64,000 bases of DNA from Diospyros lotus (Eukaryota; Streptophyta; Magnoliopsida; Ericales; Ebenaceae): positions 32,034,116-32,098,115 of the forward strand of contig NC_068347.1 in assembly GCF_014633365.1 (NCBI RefSeq). The letters run 5' to 3'. Below are positions 22,607 to 33,420 of the stretch, piece after piece. The notes under the pieces were generated by a model. That model searched no databases. It saw nothing but the letters and a program-made list of their open reading frames with translations, and was not told where the DNA came from. Each line of letters opens with the position of its first letter. Within the stretch, counting starts at the first letter, position 1. The translations under genes and the position numbers were made by a program.

Positions 22607-23431
22607 TGTTGTTTTTTGTTTCCCAACGAGGCCCAAGGCTATGATTAAGATTCGGGTTTATCTTCATAGATTTCATCCTGGGATTGAAGTATAGTCCAAA
22701 ATACCACCCATTGGCAGCCCATTAAAGAAGTCAGGCCATAAACCCTTAATTAAGTATTTGGAGGAGAAATGGGCTGAGCCCATTTGCTCAAGGCTTAAAG
22801 AAGCCCAAGCCCAAGCCAAATTGCTCCCCAGTCGTGCCCTAGCACCGTCATATAAAAGCCCCTTTCTGCTTTCTTGTTGCCTTTATTTGACGGCCGATTC
22901 TCTCTCTTTCTTGGCTCACCCGATTGCTTTCCTTGTAAGGCCGATCCGATGTGTTCCCCCTTCTCTCTCAGTCTGATCTGTCTTTCCTTGTGGATGACTT
23001 GGACGATCCATGGGGGTTCCCTATTAATCCATTCTGATGGTCTCTTTTTGAAGGTAAGCTTTTAGTCACTTCTCTCGAGTCCCATATCTTCGTGATTGTT
23101 CTTCTTCTTGTTCCTTGGTGGATCTTGCTGTGAACGTAACCTATATGGTTTTGGGTAAGAGATTTGGTGTTCTGGCCGATAGGGTTTGGGCTCCGATTTG
23201 GGGGTTCTCGTGGCTTGGATCTTGTGTGCTTCCGTGAGGCTTGGTGTCCTTATTTTTTGGAGTTACTTGGGTGGTACAAACTGGACAGATTCAGATTTGA
23301 GCCTTGAAAAGATATTTTACAGGGAGTTCTCTTTGTTTACTCTTTTGTGATCTTGATTGTTTCGATATTCTTTTAGATTTTACTTATATTTTGTTCTAAC
23401 CCTTTGTTTTGGTAAATGTTCTCCTGCAACA
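22607..23431 (+). mobile_element. solo LTR, copia type
   Basis: TGTTGTTTTTTGTTTCCC...GTTCTCCTGCAACA, 825 bp, bounded by the 5-bp duplication CATCA (22602-22606 and 23432-23436). The order of blocks (AACGAGGCCCAAGGC, GGGATTGAAGTA, TTGGAGGAGAAATGGGC, CCTTGGTGGATC, GTGTCCTTATTTTTTG) matches the LTR at 39500-40349, so both belong to related families. A TATA-like ATATAAAAG lies near 22850. No internal domain is present, as expected after LTR-LTR recombination. Confidence 0.88.
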
Positions 23432-23999
23432 CATCATATACCCAATCACTACCTTACTCACACTTCTTATTGAGATGCGTCCTTAATAGTGTCAAACTAT
23501 ACGAATCTATATGCAAGACACGGTAGTGACCTCAAGTTGAAGGATTACTTGCACAACGATCACTAGAGATTTCTTTAGACACTCTTGTAAGATCCATAAG
23601 GAATCATTTTGTTCAGGTCAGTCTAGTGAACTTGTACTCACCAACAAACACTCGTGTATTAGCTTAGGTATCCCATATCCATACTCTGTAAGATCAACTA
23701 TTACCTTTCCTAAAGATAACAACATAGCGCATATCGGTCTTTCTATGTCATTAATGTCCTGTCTCAATGACACTTTTGACCAAGGACAAGTTTAATGTTT
23801 TACTCCTGAGTGTATCAAAGACTTTACAATTGAAATCACACTGTAGAGTAAACCTAGCGACTTTGTCATTTGGCATGTTATATTTAAGTAATTGCTGAAT
23901 GAATAAATAAATATAAAAGACAAACCTTACCAATAGATAATATGAACATGAAACAACTAAATATATTACTGTTGTCAAAATACAACAATTGAAAATTCT

Positions 24000-24288
24000 T
24001 TAGGGCGAGGAAAACTGTCGTCTAGAGTCGTGTAAGATGTCAATGTTCGAAAGTGGCCGCTGTAAGAGCTCTCTCGAAGAGGGCTTCCCGAGAGAAGAGG
24101 TTGCGGAAGGGTTGAAAAGGTTTCTCGGAGAGGTTGTCCCTTGGGAGGGTAGACTGGTCGGGTGCTCGGTTTTTGTAGACGGTTCTCAAAAAGGGTTTGA
24201 AACACCTTTCAGAGAGGAATTAATCGGCTTCCGAAAAGAGTCTGGGCCTCTTTCAGGAAGGTATTTCAAGGGCCTCGAAAAGAATAAA
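24000..24288. other. purine-rich non-coding stretch
   Basis: Repeats of TCTC(G/A)GAGAG and GGAAGGG-type words. An open frame of 92 codons crosses into the CACTA end and shows no recognisable domain. It is likely transposon or LTR sequence. Confidence 0.3.
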
Positions 24289-24486
24289 CACTATAAGAAA
24301 TTAGGCTTCTTGTGATAAATTATTTTGCCACAAGAACTATAAAAATTGTCACAACATACTTATTATGACGAAATTGATTTGTCACACATTAGTCACAACA
24401 AGCTTGTCTTAATAAGTATATTGTGACAAAATAGAGTTTTGTCACAATATCACCAATTTTATTGTGACAAAGAGTATTTTGTCACT
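24289..24486. mobile_element. one terminus of a CACTA (En/Spm) element
   Basis: CACTATAAGAAATTAGGCTT is a typical CACTA terminal repeat. It is followed by subterminal words TTGTGACAAA / TTTTGTCAC in both orientations (24330-24486). The matching opposite end (...TAGTG with the same motif) was not found, so this is a truncated or rearranged copy. Confidence 0.65.
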
Positions 24487-24818
24487 TAAACGACCTTATC
24501 AATTCAATATCAATTCTTAATGTATTGAGTACACCTCAACACTTAAGATGTAGGACATACACTAACGACATCAGATCTTAGTATATCAAGTACTACTTAA
24601 CACTTAAATTATAGAGCGTACACTAATGGTAAAAGACTTGAAAAGTGTCAAGTACTTCTAAGATGTATGGCATACACTAACATCAAACACTAACAACGTA
24701 GATGAGCCTCGCAAAAGCTACTGTAAAATTTTTATAAAACTAAATGGGTTTTGAAAGGCCCAAATCAGTCTCCTCATGGTTGACCTACCATCTCCACCAA
24801 CACCCCTCCCTTGGGACC
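24487..24818. other. 3' flank of the NPF gene
   Basis: Contains three imperfect copies of an AACACTTAAGATGTAGGACA-like word followed by TACACTAA (24537-24680). No gene seen. It could hold the transporter's 3' UTR. Confidence 0.4.
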
Positions 24819-27355
24819 TTAAGCCTTGTAGACGTAGTACTTGCTCACAACCAAGAAGAAAACGAAATTTAAGATGTTAAGAATGCAGAAAAACGCGTAG
24901 TAGTAGTCGAGGTGAGAAGCATTGAGGTTATTCAGAATCCACCCTCTGTGACCATGCTTCTCTGTGATGTGAGCAACAGTTGAAAGAAGGAAGCTGCTGA
25001 GGAAGTTCCCAACTCCTACCGTAATCATCGCATAGGAAGTTCCGAGACTCTTCATGCTCTCGGGTGCTTGATCATAGAAAAACTCAGTCCTTGCCGGCTC
25101 TAGAAATGCATTAGCCGTTCCCATGAGCACAAACTGAGGGACTAAGATGAATATGGTTAGAGGAACTTGTCCTCCACTTGCAACCACGCCATGATCCTTG
25201 GCCACCTTTAGCCTGTACCTTTCCGTAAGAGATGCAATTAGCATGACGATGATGGTGAGGACTAATCCAATCCCCATTCTCTGAAGCATACTGATTCCCC
25301 GGGGATTCTGTGTCCGTTTCCATGTTTTCATCATCTTGACGAAGCACCGGTCATAGATCACCGTACAGACAAGCGTGGAGACTGTCACAAATCCGGTTAG
25401 ATTGGCCGGGGGAATTTTGAAGCCGCCAACATTTCTTTCGAGTGTGGTGCCTTGTTTGACGAAAAGGGTGTTTATTTGCGCGATCATTGTGCTTGGAACG
25501 AATGTCGCGACTAGGATCGGTATCATTCTCAGCATCTGCTTTGTCTCCTCCACTTGAGTAACTGAGCAGAGCATCCATGGACTTGTAGAACCTGTTCTTA
25601 CACTGGCTTTGCTGAGGAACCTGCAGAAGTACATCTATTAGAAGAAACATGGGACTCAATGTAATGAAATGTGTTCTGTGTTGAATGAATTATTATATGG
25701 TTGTTCGAATGAATTATTATATGGTTGTAGAACAGAGCTATTTACAGAAAGATTTGTAAAAGTGATACCCCTATAATATAATTAAGATTGGAACTCAGAA
25801 TGTCCTTTAACATAACGACAAGGATGGTAGCAACGGGATAATACTGGCCAAAAGCATGACAACCGGCTTCATTGTGGCAATATGTCAAACATTTTGAGTG
25901 CATTGAAATTAAATTCATATGAGCTGAAACAAACCTCAAGGTGGGCGTGGAATCAATCCTAAACTTTCCTTTCTTGATGTACTCTTCCAAGTTCAGTTCG
26001 AAGAGTTCTTTGGGATCGCCGGGAACCGGCACTTTCCACTTCCTCGCGGCAGCGACAATGACCTTCGCCATCCTCGTGAAGGGACTTCCGGTGGGCACCC
26101 GGGGCCGGTAGAAGGGCGTGCCGGCCAGGAAGATCAAAATCGACACGGCCAGGCCGGCGGTGGGAAGCCCATATCCCAAAGTCCACCCCACATTATCCTG
26201 TATGTACACAAGAACTGTGTTGGCGAAGAGTGTGCCGATGGAGACGCTGAACGTCCACCAGTTGAAGAAGGAAAGCTTCTGATCCTTCTCCTTGGGCTCG
26301 AACTCGTCGAACTGGTCTGCTGCCATGGTCGAGGTGTTGGGCTTCGCCACGCCGATGCCGACGGCCAGCGTGTAGAGTGCGCCATAAAACACTGCTAGTT
26401 GAAGCGTTGAGGCCTTCTTGCAGTCGCCGGATTGGACGGCGGCGGCGGCGGCCGAGCATTGTGGCGGTTTTATTCCGGGGACTGAAACTGCCAACGTTAG
26501 GACTGACATACCGGAAAGATAAATTGCTGATGCGATGAGCAAGGTCCGGTAGCGGCCGAGATGGGCGTCGGCGACGTAGGCGCCGATGATCGTAATGATC
26601 CAGACGGTGCCGACCCAGTTGGTGACGTTGTTGGAGGCGGAGACTGTGTCCTGATGCAGCTTCTCCATCAGGTAATTTATCAGGTTAGATGTTATGCATT
26701 GGTACGCCATCACCACAAACATCTCCCACACTGAAACAAAAACAAAATACAATTTTGGATGGAGAAGAGAAGAAACCATTAGTGGCTTCCATGGAAGATG
26801 AAAGATAATCTCTGTATGGTTCGCGGGCGCACGCGCACACACACAGAGGATGCAGTCAAAAAATTTGGAATTGTCTTGCTTTAGTTAATGAATCGGGGAG
26901 TGACTCATAAGTCACAATCTTCCATCAACCCGCATTCGACACAGGAGACGAGCGTCTGATTGAGGGTTTATTGTGTGCACAGGCGACTCCATACGATGTA
27001 GCCAAAGTTTTGATTACGTTGTCCATGAGACACTGCAGAAGTGTGGTCAGGACAGCTGTGTTCGATTGATCGGAAAATATATGAGACTTGTTAATACATA
27101 AAACATAACTCTGCATACGGGATCGATTGTCCCTCCCAACAATATATATGCAACACCCAAAAATGTGCATGAAGCCATTGTATTCAAGCTCTGCTGGCTG
27201 GCTAGCTAGCTTCTTGAACTTCTTATTGTTGAGAGAGAGAGAGAGAGAGAGAGAGTACCAACAAGAAAGGAGGAAGCCCTCCATCGGCCTGTGTTGGACC
27301 TAAGGACAGGGTTGCCTTCGAGATCCACAGTTCCATCCTCTGTGTACGTAGCCAT
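24819..27355 (-). CDS. NPF5-type (PTR3/NPF5.2-like) nitrate/peptide transporter family protein, three exons
   Basis: Exons: 27355-27259 (97 bp), 26730-25935 (796 bp), 25620-24819 (802 bp). Both introns are GT-AG and the phases join cleanly to give 564 residues. A stop (TAG) lies in frame upstream, and this is the first ATG after it. Exon 1 gives EDGTVDLEGNPVLRSNTGRW. Exon 2 carries NNVTNWVG..GAYVADAHLGRY, QLAVFYGALYTLAVG, the MAADQFDEFEPKEK region, SFFNWWTFS and DNVGWTLGYGLPTAG. Exon 3 has VEETKQMLRMIPI, AQINTLFVKQGTT, TERYRLKVAKDHG, FFYDQAPESMKSLGTSY and ends VSKYYVYKA. This is a 12-helix plasma- or organelle-membrane H+-coupled carrier family. Oddities: the ExxER motif is EMFVV (residues 35-39) and the usual YYGI is YQCI, while the C-terminal tail is about 20 residues shorter than in AtNPF5.2 as I recall it. 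The frame is otherwise intact, so it may be expressed with altered coupling or be a recent pseudogene. Confidence 0.93.
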
Positions 27356-27450
27356 GGCCACCAGCTTCACTTTAGCCCCCACAACTATAGTATCAATCTT
27401 GCTCTAGAAAACTCTTGGGTACAGAACAATATATCCACAACCACAGTATC

Positions 27451-27460
27451 AATTTATAAC
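27451..27460 (-). promoter_or_regulatory. candidate TATA box of the NPF gene
   Basis: Minus-strand GTTATAAATT lies about 96 bp upstream of the ATG. This would give a 5' UTR of roughly 60-70 bases. Judged only by position and sequence. Confidence 0.35.
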
Positions 27461-27473
27461 CATTAGGTTTAAA

Positions 27474-27592
27474 GACGAGCGTCTGATTGAGGGTGCATTG
27501 CGTAGATCATAGGCGACTCCATCACCATCTATATCCAAAGTTTTGATTTATTATTTCGAGCTCTGCTGGCTACCTAGCTAGCTTCTTTACAT
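27474..27592 (-). repeat. partial duplicate of NPF intron 1, placed upstream of the gene
   Basis: GACGAGCGTCTGATTGAGGG, AGGCGACTCCATCA and CCAAAGTTTTGATT match intron 1 at 26947-27018. The continuation CTCTGCTGGCTACCTAGCTA matches 27188-27215. The middle of the intron is missing. It probably remains from a lost or recombined tandem gene copy. Confidence 0.75.
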
Positions 27593-27860
27593 ATTTACCC
27601 TTACACATCTAATGATCTCATCCATTACGCACTCACATTACACACTTACGTATTTCACACAAATCTTAGTGACAATCACAAATATATATATATATATATA
27701 TTCGATTTCCACATGTCATCCATGGACACAGGCCGGTGGACGCCGTAGAAAAAACCGGACTCCGCTTGTTTGCTTCTGTCGATTCACTCTCTTTTACGTG
27801 ATGATGTCACCATGCAAGGCGTACGTGATATCCTAGTGCTAGACAGCAAATAATCGGTGA

Positions 27861-28041
27861 CTTGTATATACGGCTTGAGTTTTGTGTTTTGGGAGTTCTA
27901 GTTGTTTCTCTTACATGTCACATAATCTCCTATATTTTTTTCAATGAAGTACTTGTATATACGGCTTGAGTTTTGTGTTTTGGGAGTTCTAGTTGTTTCT
28001 CTTACATGTCACATAATCTCCTATATTTTTTTCAATGAAGT
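27861..28041 (+). repeat. tandem duplication of 91 bp
   Basis: CTTGTATATACGGCTTGAG...TTTTTTCAATGAAGT is present at 27861-27951 and again from 27952, with no difference that I can see. It must be recent. Confidence 0.95.
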
Positions 28042-28279
28042 TCAAAAAAAAATCTTGAAACTTTTATCTAATTTGTAGTAAAAAAGGCTTATAGGTTATT
28101 ACAAAGCAGCGGCTTGGATCGTACACGTAGACGTAGTAGGAGAAGCACAAACTAGAGACACAAACGTCGGGGGCAAAGTGGTCTGTCGATTCCCATTTCA
28201 ATGGATTTCCTTTTCTAGAAAATTCTCTGGAACTCCGTACCATACCCAGTACTACATTTTCAGAGTAATTTAATAAATC

Positions 28280-29600
28280 ATCTTTATTGTTACAACATTT
28301 ACTTGGTGGGATAAGTTGCCTAAAAAAATTAATTAAATTTTTAATTAATTATCTTTATTTATGAATTATATATAATCATGTTAATTATTAAAGAGTTAGA
28401 GATTGAAACTTATAACTATATATAATAATATAATGGTAACAACTATAAGAAAGTGCTATATTTATTTGATCATAAACAGCCCCAGGCCTATGAAAATTCT
28501 ATAACAAAGCTTATTCTTTTAATTATAACTTATAATTAAAACTTATAAGAAAGTTATAACTATCTTTATTTATCAGCCCCACGCTTATTCTTTTTATTAT
28601 AACTTATATTTAATAACTTATCAGAAAGTGCTATTATTATAATAGTAATACCTATAAAGAAGCTTATTCTTTTCATTTTTGGTTCAATACTTATTACTTT
28701 AAAATTAATTAATTTTATGTGTTATTTTTAGAACTAACAAATATTATCATAAACAACCCTATGTTTATGGAAATTTAGAGTTTTGAAGATCTCATATATA
28801 TGCAAGTATATGATCTGTACTATATTGTTGTTTATTTTTTAAATTATATTATTATGTTAACGGTTGTTTCCACTACTAAATTTTGCACAAGTTGATTACT
28901 TTGCAGTGAACCCAAAGTTTATGCACTCGAATGATGAGATTTTGTCTGTTTAACATCTATACAGAAAACATTTGATTACATTAATTGTTGCTTCAAGGTT
29001 TATGCACTTGACCTATATATATGCTTCTTTTTTTATTGTTTGTTAAATGTTGCACTTGAAACTTGAAAATAGTATGTAATAATGTGATCAGAATATTTGT
29101 ACTTAAACTTAAAAATGGTATCTAATTAAGATGTTGATATATTACTTTGTACGTTGCACTTCAAACTTACTAAATTATATTATGAAATGTTGATTAGAGG
29201 AAATGATTTTTTTTGTCATTTTTCTTTTTAAGTGTTGATATAATTTTATTAAACAGTGATGTGTAATATAATTTCAACAAGAACCGAAAGTTGACAATGT
29301 AAGGCGAACATGTTCTTTTGGTTTTTTCTAGTTTTTTTTTTTTTTTTTCGATTTGTTTGGTTTTTCAGTTTTGTTAGCTTTTTCAGTTTTTGATTTTTGG
29401 TTTTTCGGTTGTTTTTTGATTTATTCAATCCAGTTTGATTTTTTTAATCAGTTCAATTTTTTCATATTTATTTGGTTTTTTAAATTTCTGGTTTATTCCA
29501 TTTAAACTTTTAATTATTCCATCAATTCAATTCAATTTTTTACACAATTTTAATCTATTCAGCTGTAACACTTCGATCGGTTCGAAATGCTTACCCCTAC
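28280..29600 (+). repeat. segmental duplication, partner at 41090-42550
   Basis: Shared order: TTTATTTATGAATTA, TTAATTATTAAAGAGTT.GAGATTGAAAC, AGAAAGTGCTATATTTA, TTAATTAATTTTATGTGTTA, TTTTGAAGATCTCAT, TTTCCACTACTAAA, GTTGCTTCAAGGTTTATGCA, and finally TTTTTCAGTTT-type sequence. A shorter third copy lies at about 31390-31610. Confidence 0.7.
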
Positions 29601-30128
29601 CCATGATTAATTTTTTGTAAGGTGAATCATGATTGATTCGAAATGCTCACAATTTTAATCTATTCAGCTTGAAGAGGCGACACAGAGGAAAAATGGGAAA
29701 AGAAAAATGTGAAGAGAAATTGGAGGACGAGGACGATGTCGAAAGAGAAAGCAATCAAAGGATGAAGATGTCGGGGATGAAGAGGACGATGCGAAGGAAG
29801 AAATCAAGGGTTTTGAGATCCCCATTTGCAGAGCTCTTAGATAAAACAATGACGAAAAGGAGTCATAAAGGAAACAACGTTCGATTTCCCAACAAGGAAT
29901 AAGGGTAAGTGGTCCTTCTACCTTGGCACGGCATGAGTTTCTTTATTTTTACTTTATAGTCATGACGTTAATATAATTGATCAATGTTTGATTGAAAGAT
30001 CTCTGTAGAAATAGTATTTGCTCTCGTTTGTTTACTTCTTGTCAAAACAATATTATTCTTTACTTCTGTACAACTCTTGTATATTTTCACTTATATGCAT
30101 TAGGGTTTTAAAGTTAAGGAAACAGTTA
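29601..30128. other. non-coding with a charged open frame of unknown status
   Basis: The interval 29680-29905 is rich in GAAGA/GACGA and encodes Lys/Glu/Asp-rich peptides in two frames. One frame reads EEIKGFEIPICRALR before a stop. It could be a remnant of an exon, but I do not recognise it. Confidence 0.3.
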
Positions 30129-30385
30129 TTAGGGTTTCACTCATTGAGGATTATGGCCACAGTATTTGGGAAAACAGTAATTAGCTGGGGTTTCATTAGT
30201 ATGCATTAGTGGGTGATTTAAACTAAATTGAATTTAATTAGGGTTTTTTGTTTAAGTTGCATTGAATTTAATTAGAATGTTCTGGTATGTTTTCATCATT
30301 ATGCACAAGGGTTTCATTGATTGAAGATTATGACCACATTATTTGGGAAAACTGTAATTAGGGTTTTATTGATATGCATTATGAG
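30129..30385 (+). repeat. imperfect tandem duplication, period about 178 bp
   Basis: AGGGTTTCACTCATTGAGGA...GGGAAAACAGTAATTAG is repeated as AGGGTTTCATTGATTGAAGA...GGGAAAACTGTAATTAG. Confidence 0.75.
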
Positions 30386-30539
30386 GTTATTGAAATTAAG
30401 AGGTTTATTTAATTAGGATATTTTTTTAAGTAAAATTGAATTAAATTAGAGTTTGAGAGTTTATTTTATTTGTTAACAGTTGTCTCGTGAAAATATGAGT
30501 TGAGAAATTCACTTAAAGTCCACTGCATATGTCGAGATG

Positions 30540-30722
30540 AGGAAGTTCCAGTGGCAGCCGAGATGGGCGTCGGCGACGTAGGCACCGATGATCGGAGTGA
30601 TCCAGTTGGTGATGTTGTTGGCGGAGGAGACAGTGTCCTGATGCAGCTTCTTCATCAGGTAAATTATCAGGTTAGATGATATGACTTGGCACCATCCTCT
30701 CAAACACCTCGTACGCTGTTAC
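30540..30722 (-). pseudogene. NPF/PTR transporter fragment: start of exon 2
   Basis: Minus strand. After a TAACAG acceptor it reads AYEVFERM, then loses frame (2 bases missing compared with the intact gene) and resumes as SSNLIIYLMKKLHQDTVSS..NNITNW. It lacks the five residues VGTVW, continues ITPIIGAYVADAHLG and then diverges. The upstream intron end (TACAAATA / CAATTTTGGATGGAGAGGAG) also matches the intact gene at 26740-26770. It keeps the canonical ExxER motif that the intact neighbour has lost. Confidence 0.9.
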
Positions 30723-30729
30723 AAAAACA

Positions 30730-32630
30730 AATACAATTTTGGATGGAGAGGAGAAAAAACCGTTAGTGGACGGAAAGAATTGTCACCCAAATTGTTCATG
30801 TACAAATAATATGGGGTCGCCATCATCTGAGCTAGCTAGCTAAGGGATGGGTAGCCCATTTTCTCTCATTGCTGTAAGTCTTTCAACTTGTACGATCATA
30901 AAATATTTTCTATATTCGTCTTGTCTTCCCGGTAGTTGGGTTGAAGTTAGAACCCTATTTTGGACCATCCGACCCTTGAACAATGGATAATTTTTTAATA
31001 CTAATTTATATTATTAATTTTTAAATTTTATTAGTTAATGATAAATGTATGGTGTTTTTCTGAATCATTTAATATATTAATAGAATTGTGTGGATGTTAA
31101 AAACAAAATACAAAAAATACACTTTATCTAAAATATAAAAAAATTTTACCCATAAATTATATATGTTTGTCCTTCATTGAGATTACAGAATGGGTTTTTG
31201 GCTAACTAGTGCTCAAAAGCACTTTAGCTGAAATGCATGCACTTTATTTTCATCCATCACACTTTTATTAATTAGTATTGATTGTATCATATTTAAATGT
31301 GGGAAGTAAATTACAAAGCATCTTTATTATAAAGCTTGACACAGTTTTTTTGTGGTTGCGAACCTTCCCGAGAATAAAAAAATCTTAAAAACTTTTTATC
31401 TAATTTGTATTGTCGCAACATTTACTTATGATCATGTTATCTTTATTTTAATTAATTATCTTTATTTATGAATTATGATCATGTTAACTATTAAAGAGTT
31501 GAAGTAAAACTTTTCACTATATATAATATAATAGTAATAACTATAAGAAAAGTGTTATATCTAATTATAAGCAACCCCACGCCTATGAATCAAGCAATTG
31601 AACTATAGAAGGCAACTCTTGCTTAATGTATCCATGGATGACCTCACCCTTTGTCAGTTTGAGCATTTAGTCATGTGCACGTACGTGATTATCTTTTTCA
31701 AAATGAACTCCCATAAAAATCTATTCTTTATTTACACATCTCAACATTCAGTATCTGATGAGCTTGAGTGAAGGCACAATGAGTGTAAATCTTCAAATTT
31801 ATGTTGTTTAAACCTTTGAATTAGATTTTTGTAGAGAGGATGTTGTCATTTTAATACAAAAAAGACTAGGAAGGATGAATGAGAATTGGGAAGCATTAAG
31901 CAAATTTTGCAAAGTTCTGGCCCCATGTGGGTCTGGTGATTGGGGGCACAGTGAGCATTGTACCTCTTCCTAGGTTAGCCATTGATCAAATGTTTGGTTG
32001 AGAGAATGAGAGAGCAGCTGAGATTGGGGGATATAATTAAGTAGTGTTTGAGATAGAGATTTGGAGAGAGAAGGATGGCAGAATCGGTGTACTGGAAAAA
32101 CAAAAATACCTTATTAGGAAGTTGGTATGGTGGCACCCACTTGGGTCTTCTTTGTATTAGAGATGCACATGCATACGTATAGCTCTATATATTATTCGCA
32201 GCGATCCCCATTCTCGGGCTTTACACAATCTGTGGAAATTAACAAGTTCTTATTATAAAGTTATTCACTACTCATTCTTAAAAAATATGTCGATTGTCAA
32301 ATTTAATAGTCAAAATAGATGACTCGTTATCCATTTAGTTTCTATACCATTAGTAGCCAAAGATCAATGTAGCCCACATTACAAGACTGACAAAATTAAA
32401 AAATAGACAGCAACCCATGTAATGGATACATCCAAGAAGACTTCAAAACAGAAAAGACCAGAAGATAAACAAAAGAAATATAGTCTTGTTCCCTCGGAAG
32501 TCACAATCTCTTTCTTCTGCTCCATTCAACTTGTTGGCAATGACGACAAATTCAAAAGATTGATAGTCCTGTAGTTCATGCAAGCTTATGGCTTTCAATA
32601 TTTTTATATCATTAAAAATTAAAAGAGGAA
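30730..32630. other. AT-rich intergenic
   Basis: Contains a third copy (31390-31610) of the 28.3/41.1-kb duplicated sequence. No coding region or RNA gene recognised. Confidence 0.45.
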
Positions 32631-32639
32631 GATTGGATT

Positions 32640-33060
32640 GAGAAGAGAAGGAGATTATGAAAAGGAAAAGGAGGTAACGGCAATTGAGGGGGATTAAATT
32701 AAGCTCTCGCGTTGCCCTTTCTCGCTCAGTCGCTCTGTAACTCCCTCCGTCGTCCTCATCCTCGTGCCTCGCCTTCGTCGGCTTGCCCTCGTCGATGGTC
32801 GGTGGCTCGCCTTCGCTCTCGCCTCTTGTTGCTTCCCTCTTCTTTCGCCGCTCCGTCGAATCGTTGCCCTTTGCCCTCGCTTTCGCGCCTCTTGCTGCTT
32901 GGTCAGCGGTCGCTCGCTCTCGTGTCCGGTCATCGGTGGCTCGCTGCCTCGCTCTCAGTCACTCCAGCCTCCAGATCTTACTGCCTCAGATTCGGTCCTT
33001 AAAGCAGATTTGCTTCTCCAGAATCTAAATCTACTTAGTGCTTAGCTTCAACCGGTTAGT
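32640..33060 (+). other. GC-rich leader, possible 5' exon of the hAT-type transposase gene
   Basis: CG- and CTC-rich sequence from about 32700 with several overlapping open frames and no consistent protein. AACCGGTTAGTTTC at 33049-33062 may be a splice donor and TTTTGTTAG at about 33392-33400 an acceptor, just before the transposase ATG at 33421. Confidence 0.35.
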
Positions 33061-33420
33061 TTCTCCTTCATGAATCATTTTCATTTTGTTTCGTTTGTGA
33101 TACATTGGGATATTTGGATTATTTGATAGCTTGCCTATGTCTATTTTATTGATGTTGGCTTTATTGATGTTGGATGAATTTGGCAAAAGAAAATTTATTT
33201 TATTGATGTCTTCATTTTGTTTATATACGTGATAATTGTTTTATTCTTAGAAATTATAATTAGAGTCTAGAGATGCTTGGTTCATTTTATTCTTTTTCTT
33301 ATTATTACAAGTCTAGATAAAAATTAAGTTTAACATTATTATTACTTAAGTGTGTCGTGTAATGTTATAATATTGTTTTTTCTTTTGACTTTTGTTAGGT
33401 TTAAGCAATAGTCACAAATC

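Larger units (their letters stand above)
21460..23990. repeat. old repetitive sequence, probably retrotransposon-derived, interrupted by a solo LTR
   Basis: Single-copy-looking but non-coding sequence on both sides of the solo LTR at 22607-23431. Text such as GGTGATAT, AGATGCGTCCTTAATAG and TAAACTTGTCCTTGGTC (minus) resembles 3' untranslated regions of copia elements, but I could not identify a family or ends. No gene seen. Confidence 0.3.

Noticed and set aside
25111..26459. Additional minus-strand frames within the NPF exons
   Set aside because: These are alternative-frame readings of GC-rich transporter exons.
32712..33045. Three overlapping plus-strand frames rich in Arg, Ser and Leu
   Set aside because: All frames are open because of CG-rich low-complexity sequence. 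It is more likely a 5' leader of the hAT transposase remnant.
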